NCBI RefSeq assembly: GCF_038592985.1
Contig: NZ_CP151951.1
Coordinates: 5,539,821-5,603,820 of the forward strand
DNA: 64,000 nt
Source of the DNA: Paenibacillus sp. FSL R10-2782
GTDB lineage: Bacteria > Bacillota > Bacilli > Paenibacillales > Paenibacillaceae
Direction of reading: 5' to 3'
This document shows positions 1-7,343 of this stretch, piece after piece. The notes below the pieces were generated by a model. The model did not search any database and was not told where the DNA came from. It worked only from the letters and a program-made list of their open reading frames with translations. Each line of letters begins with the position of its first letter. Within the stretch, counting starts at the first letter, position 1. Both the position numbers and the translations under genes were made by a program.

Positions 1-150
1 TGCCCGGGCTTCACCGCGACGGACCTCAACAACTTTGAAGGCACGGGCACCGTCGAGCAGGCTGCTCGTCATCCCGTACGCCTTGCAATGCTCGGCGAGG
101 ACGGTCCGACGGGAACATTCTCAAACGAGAGACGCCAGCTCCCTTGGTGA
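1..150 (+). CDS. C-terminal fragment of a short-chain dehydrogenase/reductase (SDR), cut by the window edge
   Basis: Frame 1 is open from the first base to a TGA at 148-150 and encodes 49 residues beginning CPGFTATDLN and ending RRQLPW. The CPG-(F/Y)-T-A-T-DL segment followed by a GTVEQAARHPVRLA helix and a GPTGTF tail is the usual end of classical NAD(P)-dependent SDR carbonyl reductases, so the catalytic Tyr-Lys and the Rossmann fold lie outside the window. Third codon positions are almost all G or C, unlike the aldo/keto reductase gene that follows, which suggests a different origin. The substrate cannot be told. Confidence 0.7.
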   Translation, partial: CPGFTATDLNNFEGTGTVEQAARHPVRLAMLGEDGPTGTFSNERRQLPW

Positions 151-240
151 TTTAATCTCGAGCACTGGCTCGCCAGAAAATGCGTGAACAACCTGAAGGC
201 GTGACCCTTCCCTATATACACTTAAGGAGTGTGTTATCAA

Positions 241-1212
241 ATGGAATATGTAAAACTTGGACGCAGCGGATTGGAAATTTCAAAGTTAAGCCTTGGAACC
301 ATGAGCTTCGGAGTACCTGAAAGTGGCAATACCCCGTGGTCGTTAAATGAAGAGCAAAGCAGACCGATCATTAATAAAGCACTGGAATTGGGCATCAACT
401 TTTTCAGTACCGCCAATATGTATTCCGATGGAACAAGCGAAGAAATTCTCGGACGTGCCTTAAAGGACTTCGCTCGTCGTGACGAAGTCGTCATTGCTAC
501 AAAGGTATTTGTTCCGATGCGTAAGGGTCCGAATGCGATGGGACTTTCCCGTAAAGCCATCATGACCGAAATTGATAACAGTCTAAAACGGCTTGGAACG
601 GACTACATCGATTTGTACCAGATCCATCGTTGGGATCCACATACGCCAATTGAGGAGACAATGGAGGCTCTTCACGATTTAGTTAAGGCAGGCAAGGTCA
701 GATACATCGGAGCATCCTCCATGCTGGCATGGCAGTTTGCGAAAGCTCAGCATGTCGCGAAGCGAAATGGCTGGACACGGTTCGTTTCCATGGAAAATAG
801 ACTTAATTTGCTCTATCGGGAAGAAGAAAGGGAAATGCTCCCCCTTTGCAAAGATGAGGGAGTTGGCGTCACTCCTTACCTGCCTTTGGCTGCAGGCCGG
901 TTAACCCGGGATTGGAATGAGCAGACCTCGCGATCCGAGAATGACCAGGTAGCAAAGGCGTTGTTTTCAAGAACGGAAGAAGCTGATCGCAAAGTTGCGG
1001 CAAGAGTTGCGGAAGTTGCCGCTACCCGAGGCCTGCCACGCGCACAAATTGCACTTGCGTGGTTGTTGCAAAAAGAAGAGATCACAGCACCGATTATCGG
1101 GTCGACCAAGATCAGCCATCTCGAAGATGCTGTTTCGGCATTGTCGGTTAAATTGACAGCTGAAGAAATCACGAGTTTAGAAGAACTTTATGTACCGCAT
1201 CCACTAGTATAA
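241..1212 (+). CDS. Aldo/keto reductase
   Basis: Product of 323 residues, the normal length of a (beta/alpha)8 NADPH-dependent aldo/keto reductase. Visible are the N-terminal LGRSGLEISKLSLGTMSFG strand, the catalytic Asp/Tyr region (FFSTANMYSDGTSEEILG), the Lys-bearing segment VIATKVF, the YIDLYQIHRWD strand and the C-terminal cofactor motif APIIGSTKISHLEDAVSAL. The ATG at 241 is preferred over an upstream in-frame GTG at 229 because AAGGAG at 224-229 lies 11 bases before 241 and overlaps the GTG. It follows the SDR fragment by about 90 bases on the same strand. A second aldo/keto reductase lies 1.1 kb downstream, but the two are only family-level relatives. Confidence 0.9.
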   Translation: MEYVKLGRSGLEISKLSLGTMSFGVPESGNTPWSLNEEQSRPIINKALELGINFFSTANMYSDGTSEEILGRALKDFARRDEVVIATKVFVPMRKGPNAMGLSRKAIMTEIDNSLKRLGTDYIDLYQIHRWDPHTPIEETMEALHDLVKAGKVRYIGASSMLAWQFAKAQHVAKRNGWTRFVSMENRLNLLYREEEREMLPLCKDEGVGVTPYLPLAAGRLTRDWNEQTSRSENDQVAKALFSRTEEADRKVAARVAEVAATRGLPRAQIALAWLLQKEEITAPIIGSTKISHLEDAVSALSVKLTAEEITSLEELYVPHPLV

Positions 1213-1273
1213 ACTGGGTAAAAATGCACAACTGCTCTTCGGGCGGACACGCGATAGTTCATTCAATACAAAC

Positions 1274-1316
1274 AGCGGCAGCTTCGGACTTTATTTTCTC
1301 GTCCATGGCTGCCGCT
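1274..1316 (+). terminator. Stem-loop after the aldo/keto reductase gene
   Basis: A 9-bp perfect stem (AGCGGCAGC at 1274-1282 with GCTGCCGCT at 1308-1316) encloses a loop that can itself pair GGAC with GTCC. It lies 60 bases after the stop codon. The T-rich tract that follows is interrupted, so this is a plausible but not canonical intrinsic terminator. Confidence 0.4.
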
Positions 1317-1382
1317 ATTTCTTCATTTCATCGGCGAAGGTTAGATTCCAAAAAAGATGCAGACGAACCTCTGATATCTTTC

Positions 1383-1410
1383 GCCGTCACTTATGGTACG
1401 GTTCTCCGCG
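1383..1410 (-). repeat. Duplicated rlmH 3' end: candidate distal att site of an SCC-like element
   Basis: Read on the minus strand, this stretch translates as RGEPYHK followed by TGA, identical in protein sequence to the last seven residues of RlmH encoded at 4337-4360. The shared 14-base core TTATGGTACGGTTC is at 1391-1404 and 4341-4354. Over the 28 bases 1383-1410 against 4333-4360 I count 24 identities. Upstream codons on the minus strand no longer resemble RlmH. SCC elements of staphylococci recombine at exactly this 3' end of rlmH and leave such copies as direct repeats. Confidence 0.7.
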
Positions 1411-1472
1411 CTGTCTGTAACGGCAAGTTTTTGTCGAAGCTCCTTTCTGCACAGAGTATGGCCCAACATTTG

Positions 1473-1817
1473 TTACCGTAACTGATGAGGTTCTTTAGCT
1501 GAAAATGTAGAAGGAATCTCTCCATCAGAGTAGTAGCGGATTGCCTTACCCGTTTTTCCAGCATACTCAATCTCATTTCTTGTGCTGTTGCCAATGTAGC
1601 CATTTACATCAATCACGAAGATTTCGTCAGAAATATCAATCTTTCTAAAATGGAGATCTCCCAGTAACTCCGCTTGTTCTTCTGTGATTTCAAAACTTTC
1701 AGTTTGTTCAAAGAAGGCTACACTAATCACTATGTTCCCTTGTAGTGTAAGAAATGCATTAGCTTGTCCAAATTGCTCCTTGAATTTTGTAGAACCGCAT
1801 AAAGTAATTATTTTCAT
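1473..1817 (-). CDS. Small nucleoside 2-deoxyribosyltransferase-like protein
   Basis: Product of 114 residues starting MKIITLCGSTKF. The opening beta-strand plus LCGSTKFKEQFGQA, the central acidic strand ISDEIFVIDVNGYIG and the S-x-x-x-E-I-EYA helix match the small Rossmann-like proteins related to nucleoside 2-deoxyribosyltransferases (DUF4406-type), often annotated only as hypothetical. The ATG at 1817 is chosen because the AAGGAT at its 5' side has normal spacing to it, whereas the ATG two codons upstream touches that site. It is encoded opposite to both reductase genes, inside the segment bounded by the rlmH-end repeats. The reaction and substrate are not established. Confidence 0.65.
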   Translation of the reverse strand: MKIITLCGSTKFKEQFGQANAFLTLQGNIVISVAFFEQTESFEITEEQAELLGDLHFRKIDISDEIFVIDVNGYIGNSTRNEIEYAGKTGKAIRYYSDGEIPSTFSAKEPHQLR

Positions 1818-2324
1818 AAGCATATCCTTCCTGAGCCGTTTTAAATGGTTTTTCAGGTTCTACACGAAACATAGTGCTTGAAACCAATGATTTGTTATGC
1901 TTTAATCCATAAAATATGGAAAAATATCTGTACATTCCGTAAGATGGTTGTACGAGCAATCCAACTTGAGGGAGTGACAGATGCACAAACAGTATACCCG
2001 AAATCCGTTGTCATGGATTTAGCTCCCTATTACCATACCTGGTGGAGGAATGCAACCAACCACGTTATGCTCATTAACATGTGTGGCTCAAAACCTCAAG
2101 AACTAACTTTGGTGTAGAGCCTATTAATTCATATTAAATTTTGTACATTCTCGCACTTTATCCTTCTTTTTCATGATTAAGCTCTTGACTGTTGTATATA
2201 ACTCCTATAAACTCATGTCCAAATAGCAATTGAAATTATTATATATAATACTATTATAAGTTAATTTCAAACTGCTAGAGTTTAGTAAAGAAAGAAATTA
2301 CATAGGAATAGGAGATCGAATAAA
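1818..2324. other. AT-rich intergenic region with candidate promoter and inverted repeat for the second reductase
   Basis: No convincing gene lies in these 500 bases. An inverted repeat of TTGAAATTA (2230-2238) and TAATTTCAA (2262-2270) flanks an AT-rich tract. TTGAAA at 2230 and TATTAT at 2252 could form a -35/-10 pair with 16-base spacing, which would place one arm of the repeat on the -35 box. Open frames at 1878-2117 (plus) and 1759-1986 (minus) resemble nothing I recognise and have no ribosome binding site. Confidence 0.35.
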
Positions 2325-3287
2325 ATGAGACAACTATCTTTAGGAAAATCAGGACCGCAGGTGAGCGCTCTATGTCTTGGTTGTCTAAACTTCGGTACGA
2401 ATACCGACAAAAGCTTATCGTATCGACTACTGGATCAATATGTGGAGGCAGGAGGTAACTTTCTGGATACTTCCAACAACTATGCCTTTTGGAATGGAAC
2501 CGGAGTAGGCGGACAAAGCGAGACCTTGCTGGGAGAATGGATGAAGGAACAAGGAAACCGGAATCGCATCTTTCTGGCAACCAAAGTTGGAGCGAACCCA
2601 ACCATTCCCGGTGGCGGCTTTTCTTCTAAAGAAGGGTTGTCCAAAAAGGCCATTCATAAAGCGGTTGATGAAAGCCTCAAGCGGCTGCAAACCGATTATA
2701 TTGATTTGTATTACGCCCATATCGACGATATGGATGTCCCTCTGGAGGTAACGCTCGAGGCCTTCAATCAATTAGTACAATCCGGCAAAGTAGGGGCCAT
2801 CGGATGCAGTAACCATTACACCTGGCGGCTTGAAGAAGCAAGAAGTATTAGTCAATCCCACGGTTTTGCTTCCTATCAATGTATTCAGCAGAGATATACC
2901 TATTTGCGCCCTAGACCAGGCGCCGACTTCGATGTACAGCTCAGCGTTTCGGAGGAAATGCTCAAATATATTGAGACCCATGAGGAAATCGCTTTACTTG
3001 CCTATTCACCTCTGTTGAACGGTGCGTACAGCCGCCAGGATCGTCCAATTCCTGTGCAATACGCTGGCCTAGATGCTGAGACAAGAATTTCCGTTTTACA
3101 AGAAATCTCCAAAGAAACGGGCGCAACGCATAATCAGGTAGTCCTCGCTTGGATGCTGAGTAACTCCCCGGTTATCCTGCCGTTAATTGCAGCAAGCTCA
3201 ACGGAACAGCTTCAGGAGAACCTACAGGCACTCGATGTAACGCTTACTCAGGAGCAGATTAAAAGGTTAAATGAAGCAACCTATTAA
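2325..3287 (+). CDS. Aldo/keto reductase, second copy
   Basis: Product of 320 residues with full-length AKR architecture: LGKSGPQVSALCLGCLNFGT at the N-terminus, the Asp/Tyr region (GNFLDTSNNYAFW), the Lys segment IFLATKVG, YIDLYYAHIDDMD with the expected His, and a C-terminal LPLIAASSTEQLQENLQAL cofactor site. The GGAATAGGAG sequence before the ATG supports the start. It is flanked by the divergent small nucleotide-metabolism-like gene and the recombinase remnant and lies within the putative SCC-like segment, so it is probably cargo. Oxidoreductases of this type often act on sugar or xenobiotic carbonyls; the real substrate is unknown. Confidence 0.88.
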   Translation: MRQLSLGKSGPQVSALCLGCLNFGTNTDKSLSYRLLDQYVEAGGNFLDTSNNYAFWNGTGVGGQSETLLGEWMKEQGNRNRIFLATKVGANPTIPGGGFSSKEGLSKKAIHKAVDESLKRLQTDYIDLYYAHIDDMDVPLEVTLEAFNQLVQSGKVGAIGCSNHYTWRLEEARSISQSHGFASYQCIQQRYTYLRPRPGADFDVQLSVSEEMLKYIETHEEIALLAYSPLLNGAYSRQDRPIPVQYAGLDAETRISVLQEISKETGATHNQVVLAWMLSNSPVILPLIAASSTEQLQENLQALDVTLTQEQIKRLNEATY

Positions 3288-3422
3288 AATATTAGCTGAA
3301 TAAATTTGATTGTGAGGGTGTCCCCTATGAATAGGGAAAATGATCCGCTCCGTTCCCATTCTGGGATCAGCTAGTTCTCCTTTGCAGAAGTCCAATGGGA
3401 TTAAGCCTCTTTTACGTATGGA

Positions 3423-4178
3423 ACCTATTTGTTGACCGGAATGATGCGTTGCCCTGACTGCGGAGCCACGCTTGTCGCACATCGAATTCATGATACGCTC
3501 AAGGATGGAACCAAGGTTGTACGGCGATACTACATTTGCAGCAACTTCCGTGCTAAAGGTAGCCGCGTTTGTACTTCAAACAGTGTGAAGGCTGACATGG
3601 CTGAGCAATATGTAACCGACCGAATTGCTGCCGTTGTGAGAAAGCCTAAGATATTGGAGGACATCGTGGCACGAATCAATAATAACCGTACAGTGAATGT
3701 CGTCCCTCTCCAAAAAGAACTAGCTTCCGTTGACAAGGAGCTTGGAACGTTGGATGCCCAAAAGAAGAAATACTTCAAGCTCTACGAAGCCGATGTTGTT
3801 GATAATGAATTTCTAATCCAGCGTATGAATGAACTTAAGCAGCAGCATGAAGCACTGACAAGAAGAAGGCAAGAGGCCTTACGACAGCTTGAACGAAGCT
3901 CCGCTGACCCGGTTCCGCTGCATCAAGTAAAGCAGGAACTGTCTCAATTCCATGAGTTGTTATCGTCAACACCGATTGAAACACAAAAGAACCTGCTTCA
4001 GATCATCGTGAAGCAGATTCATGTGAAGAAAGGCCAGAAAATCGAAGGCATCGAATTGGAGTTCGATGATAAAGTCAATGCGTGTTTTTTAGGATATGCC
4101 CCTTCCACCCAAACGGTGGCAGGGGCTTTTGCTTTTCCCAAGCAAAAGTTCAACGCTCTGTACACTATCGTCATTTGA
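3423..4178 (+). pseudogene. C-terminal remnant of a large serine recombinase
   Basis: The open frame begins directly after an in-frame stop at 3420-3422 with TYLLTGMMRCPDCGATLV, the start of the zinc-ribbon domain of large serine recombinases (CPDCGA followed by CSNFRAKGSRVCTSN supplies the four cysteines). A long coiled-coil region follows (about residues 85-160, VPLQKELASVDKELGTLDAQ), then the family's C-terminal KQIHVKKGQKIEGIELEF segment. The N-terminal catalytic resolvase domain with its nucleophilic serine, about 250-300 residues, is missing upstream, and no ribosome binding site precedes the frame. It lies 160 bases from the 3' end of rlmH, where such enzymes integrate SCC elements. 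It cannot be catalytically active as it stands. Confidence 0.85.
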
Positions 4179-4332
4179 TGCCAAATAGGAATAAGTCATG
4201 GACAGCTCCATGCCCTCAAATCACAGCACATTGCCTTTGTAGCAGGCTTTTTCACAGAAAGTGACTTAGGGTAAACCCTTGCCATGCTAATCTTTTTCCA
4301 CGCCTTTTAAGCAGTTCCCCAACAAAAAACAT

Positions 4333-4360
4333 GCCGTTATTTATGGTACGGTTCACCCCG
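4333..4360 (-). repeat. Candidate proximal att site within the rlmH 3' end
   Basis: This is the chromosomal copy of the repeat described at 1383-1410: the last seven codons plus stop of rlmH, RGEPYHK-TAA. The staphylococcal SCC attachment site occupies the homologous codons. The two copies are in the same orientation, 2,950 bases apart, and bracket the recombinase remnant, the second aldo/keto reductase and the deoxyribosyltransferase-like gene. Confidence 0.7.
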
Positions 4361-4816
4361 ATTAATCTTCACCGCTCGGTAAATCTGTTCCACCAGCACC
4401 AGCCGCATCAGTTGATGAGGCAAGGTCATCCTTCCGAAGCTCAGCTTCTGCTGGGCGCGACGGAGGACTTCGTCAGAGAGGCCGTGGCTGCCGCCAATGA
4501 CGAAGACAACATGGCTTGTACCGTAGGTGCCGAGCTTATCCAATCCCTCCGCAAGTTCTTCCGAGCTCCAGAGCTTGCCGTCGATGGCGAGCACAATGAC
4601 ATGTGCCTCACTCTTCACATGGGCAAGGATGCGCTCGCCTTCCCGCTCCTTGACCTGTCGAACTTCCGCTTCGCTCAGTGTGTCAGGAGCCTTTTCATCG
4701 GCTACCTCGATCATTTGGAACTTAATGTATGGCCCTAGCCGTTTAGCATATTCCTGAATTCCCATGACCAAATACTTCTCTTTTAACTTGCCAACACCTA
4801 TAAGTTGAATAAACAA
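4337..4816 (-). CDS. rlmH: 23S rRNA (pseudouridine-1915 N3)-methyltransferase RlmH
   Basis: Product of 159 residues, the standard RlmH length. It uses SAM to methylate pseudouridine 1915 in helix 69 of 23S rRNA on the assembled ribosome. The SPOUT fold is evident: the N-terminal (M)[15 protein letters not shown] strand, [18 protein letters not shown], the knot motif [38 protein letters not shown] and the C-terminus RGEPYHK. The start is a TTG at 4816 with AGGGGT upstream at good spacing. The gene is intact although recombination seems to have occurred at its last codons; the target codons were rebuilt by the element's end. Confidence 0.97.
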   Translation of the reverse strand: MFIQLIGVGKLKEKYLVMGIQEYAKRLGPYIKFQMIEVADEKAPDTLSEAEVRQVKEREGERILAHVKSEAHVIVLAIDGKLWSSEELAEGLDKLGTYGTSHVVFVIGGSHGLSDEVLRRAQQKLSFGRMTLPHQLMRLVLVEQIYRAVKINRGEPYHK

Positions 4817-4977
4817 ATTCCATACCCCTATCTATATCGAATGATAATGTAAAATCGCATTTACGATCCCTAACATGGAAAAATACCTTTAACATAGTTA
4901 TTTTAGCACCTGAAACGTCTCTTACCTATCTATTTCCTCTCCGTTACGAGCCTATTCTCTGTTCAGATCATAGCGGA

Positions 4978-5829
4978 TCATTCATTTACTTTCTTCATGA
5001 TGCTATCCCTACCAGTTTCGTATTCATCAAGACACTGCATTAGCATCTTTCGATATTCGCTGATTTGTTCTACTGTCGCCCACTCGCGCAGTAATTCAAA
5101 CAATGCCGTACATCTCTTAAAATTACGATCGTTACCTAACTGATTAGCTATGTGCATCGCCTGCACAGCAAGCTTCACCGCTGCCTGTAATTTGTCGTAC
5201 TTCCGATAGTACAAAGCCAAATGATAGCAGTATTTATAATAGTATGATACGTTCTCCGCATCCTCGTAATCCCCAAATTCATCAATCTGCTCCGCTAACG
5301 TATGTAAAACGCCCTCTACATCCAAATGATACATAAGCGCTGCCTCTAATATGGTATTTAGCCCTGGTAATATTTCCTCGGGATTGTCCTGCAAAAAGCC
5401 TACATATTCCTCCACAAGCTCTATATTTCCAGATAGAATTTCTACTGTGTATAAATTGGTCTTGGCTAAAAACCTGAATTCATCGACAACCAGTAGGCCT
5501 TCTCCCTCTAAATCCTCCATCCAACCCAGCTCAGCATACTTATAAATGCACTCCCTTGCCTGTTCATATGCACCTTGATTCTGGTGAGCCATTCCACACA
5601 TCAGGTGACTGAGCCCAAAATAATATACCAGCGGGCGCTCTAAATTGACATGCGGGATGGGTAATTTCATTGCTTTATGATACTGCCGTTCTTCATAGAT
5701 ACGCTGTACACATTGGTACAGAATATCCGCCGTCTCCATGACTTTTTTCCAATTCTCAAAAGCCACAGCCATTTCCAATATTTCAACAATGATGTCCGGT
5801 TTGAGTGATTTTAGGATAGAAGTTCTCAA
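4978..5829 (-). CDS. TPR-type helical-repeat protein, probable signalling or regulatory partner
   Basis: Product of 283 residues starting MRTSILKSLKPDI. The start is a TTG at 5829 preceded by AAGGAGGG; the frame is open further upstream, but no ribosome binding site supports that. The sequence is a row of amphipathic helix pairs (FGLSHLMCGMAHQNQGAYEQARECIYKYAEL; YYKYCYHLALYYRKYDKLQAAVKLAVQAMHIANQLG) typical of tetratricopeptide repeats. It resembles the C-terminal part of Paenibacillus XRE-TPR regulators but has no helix-turn-helix of its own. It is transcribed divergently from an XRE regulator, with a 16-bp palindrome between them, which suggests a split regulator/sensor pair. No Phr-like peptide gene is visible downstream. 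Confidence 0.65.
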   Translation of the reverse strand: MRTSILKSLKPDIIVEILEMAVAFENWKKVMETADILYQCVQRIYEERQYHKAMKLPIPHVNLERPLVYYFGLSHLMCGMAHQNQGAYEQARECIYKYAELGWMEDLEGEGLLVVDEFRFLAKTNLYTVEILSGNIELVEEYVGFLQDNPEEILPGLNTILEAALMYHLDVEGVLHTLAEQIDEFGDYEDAENVSYYYKYCYHLALYYRKYDKLQAAVKLAVQAMHIANQLGNDRNFKRCTALFELLREWATVEQISEYRKMLMQCLDEYETGRDSIMKKVNE

Positions 5830-5897
5830 AAAAACCCTCCTTACATTTCCATTTACAACCAATTGTATAGAAAATGAGAACCAAGGTCAATATAAAA

Positions 5898-5913
5898 AGT
5901 ACTTATAAGTACT
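5898..5913. promoter_or_regulatory. 16-bp perfect palindrome between divergent TPR and XRE genes
   Basis: AGTACTTATAAGTACT is a perfect dyad 70 bases upstream of the TPR gene and 80 bases upstream of the XRE gene. On the minus strand an ATTGAC / TATACA pair with 16-base spacing lies just downstream, so the dyad sits at the promoter of the TPR gene. It is a good operator candidate for one of the two adjacent XRE proteins; this is inference. Confidence 0.5.
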
Positions 5914-5992
5914 GTTTTCAATAATTTTATTTTGCACAAGATAGTCTGTAACGATATTCTATCCTCTTCTAACCTTAAGTGGAGGTGATTAC

Positions 5993-6337
5993 ATGAGTTT
6001 ACCAGAAAGCGTCGGAAATCGGATACGGGAACTAAGAAAAGCTAAAGGATGGACACAGGAACAATTGGCAGAAGCAGCAGGACTTCATTACAGTTATATT
6101 GGCGGAGTAGAACGTGGAGATCGAAATATTTCATTGGAGACGTTGGAAAAAATAGTTTTAGCGTTAAAGGTTCCACCCTTTGAACTTTTCCAATTCGATG
6201 AAACTTCGGATCGAAAAGAAATCATAAATGAACTTATGTTACTCATAAATTCAAGAGAGACAATAGAGCTAGAAATTCTTACTACTATAACTAAAAATAT
6301 TGTTGATTTAGTTGAGTTACAACAAAAAAAGAATTGA
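5993..6337 (+). CDS. XRE-family transcriptional regulator
   Basis: Product of 114 residues. The N-terminal 65 residues form a Cro/CI-type helix-turn-helix (IRELRKAKGWTQEQLAEAAGLHYSYIGGVERGDRNISLETLEKIVLAL). The rest is a short helical tail rich in Ile and Leu, probably for dimerisation. GGAGGTG lies upstream of the ATG. The next gene encodes a paralogue of the same 114-residue length, so the pair looks like a tandem duplication. The closest functional analogues would be SinR/SlrR-like or phage-type repressors. The target is unknown; the palindrome upstream suggests autoregulation. Confidence 0.85.
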   Translation: MSLPESVGNRIRELRKAKGWTQEQLAEAAGLHYSYIGGVERGDRNISLETLEKIVLALKVPPFELFQFDETSDRKEIINELMLLINSRETIELEILTTITKNIVDLVELQQKKN

Positions 6338-6400
6338 ACAATTCTCTTCCACCTGACTTTTACACTTCATCTTCCATAAGCTTGTTATGAGGTGGTTAAT

Positions 6401-6745
6401 ATGACAAAATTACGGAATTCGGTTGGAGAAAGAATTAGAACGATTCGGAAGGCTAAGGGATTAACACAGCAACAACTTGCGGAACTTTCAGGATTAGATG
6501 ATTCGTATATCGGATCGGTAGAGCGTGGCGAAAGAAACTTTTCGATTGATACCTTGGAGAAAGTGTTAACTGCCTTAAACGTGTCTATCAGTGAGTTGAT
6601 GTTTTCCAAAGAACATATGACTAAAGACGAAACTATTCGGCAAGAGGCAGTAGATGAATTTGTTGCGTTGACCAGCAGATTAAATGAAGAGCAGATCGGC
6701 ATTCTCAGACGAGTTAGTAAAGAAGTTTCACGTGCGTTTGAGTAA
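6401..6745 (+). CDS. XRE-family transcriptional regulator, paralogue of the preceding gene
   Basis: Product of 114 residues with an N-terminal helix-turn-helix (IRTIRKAKGLTQQQLAELSGLDDSYIGSVERGERNFSIDTLEKVLTAL) almost superimposable on that of its upstream neighbour, followed by a divergent tail (RLNEEQIGILRRVSKEVSRAFE). The ATG at 6401 is used because GAGGTG at 6388-6393 has ideal spacing to it; an upstream GTG at 6392 overlaps that site. The gap to the first regulator is about 60 bases, so they may be co-transcribed. The conserved DNA-contact helix but different tails suggest overlapping targets with separate dimerisation. Confidence 0.85.
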   Translation: MTKLRNSVGERIRTIRKAKGLTQQQLAELSGLDDSYIGSVERGERNFSIDTLEKVLTALNVSISELMFSKEHMTKDETIRQEAVDEFVALTSRLNEEQIGILRRVSKEVSRAFE

Positions 6746-6778
6746 GCCATTCCACCCTCAAAAAGCCTTAAATAAAAC

Positions 6779-6808
6779 CAAAAAAGAGCACCGCACAGGT
6801 GCCCTCTA
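6779..6808 (-). terminator. Intrinsic terminator of the AraC-DinB unit
   Basis: On the minus strand AGGGCACC and GGTGCTCT pair around a short loop and are followed by a run of six T. The hairpin lies about 20 bases after the DinB stop codon. Confidence 0.75.
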
Positions 6809-6826
6809 AACCTTTTATAAAAATAC

Positions 6827-7315
6827 TCAAGCGTACAACATAAAAAAGCTCACTTCATGTCCCAGTTGCTTCAGATAATTATAAATCTGGGAACGATGAT
6901 GGAATACATGGGTCATGGTCTCAATCTGCCATTGGACCTGCAAATGTCCATGCTCCATATAAAAGGCTTTGGTCGAACGATTCAGATAATCCTCTTCGCT
7001 GAGCGAAAGAATGTAAGCCTTATAGGCCTCAAAATTCTCCCTGAAACTTGCAGCCAAGCGTTCGGGATCGTTTATCTCGGACAGGCTGTTTTCAATGCTT
7101 CCCACTTCACCCTCAGACTTCTCCTGCATGATCGCAAGATCCGAAGCAGGAATAAGCACAAAGTGATGTACTAACTCCAGCAGCGAGCGGAAATTGTCCT
7201 GCGGGCGAAATTCCCAATCCTCTGGACGTATTTTACGGATCAAGGCTTCCCCCGTCCGTACTCCGGTCTCCAGCTCATTCAGCAAATGATCTCGAACTTG
7301 CAGCGTTCCACTCAT
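6827..7315 (-). CDS. DinB-family protein
   Basis: Product of 162 residues from the ATG at 7315, which has GGAGAG upstream; the open frame extends further, but those residues overlap the neighbouring araC gene. It has the DinB four-helix bundle pattern with the metal-binding histidines of the family: LELVHHFVLIP near residue 45 and MTHVFHHRSQIYNYLKQLG near the C-terminus. Members are thiol- or metal-dependent transferases of mostly unknown substrate. It begins 28 bases after the AraC-type regulator gene on the same strand, so the two are probably one transcript and the regulator may respond to the compound that the enzyme handles. Confidence 0.85.
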   Translation of the reverse strand: MSGTLQVRDHLLNELETGVRTGEALIRKIRPEDWEFRPQDNFRSLLELVHHFVLIPASDLAIMQEKSEGEVGSIENSLSEINDPERLAASFRENFEAYKAYILSLSEEDYLNRSTKAFYMEHGHLQVQWQIETMTHVFHHRSQIYNYLKQLGHEVSFFMLYA

Positions 7316-7343
7316 ATTCTCATCTCTCCTTTGCCATTCTTCT

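Noticed and set aside
1224..1481. 85-codon plus-strand frame after the first reductase
   Set aside because: No ribosome binding site; it runs through a terminator-like hairpin and the rlmH-end repeat and resembles no protein.
1878..2117. 79-codon plus-strand frame between the accessory genes
   Set aside because: No ribosome binding site and no recognised motif; the region is better explained as intergenic.
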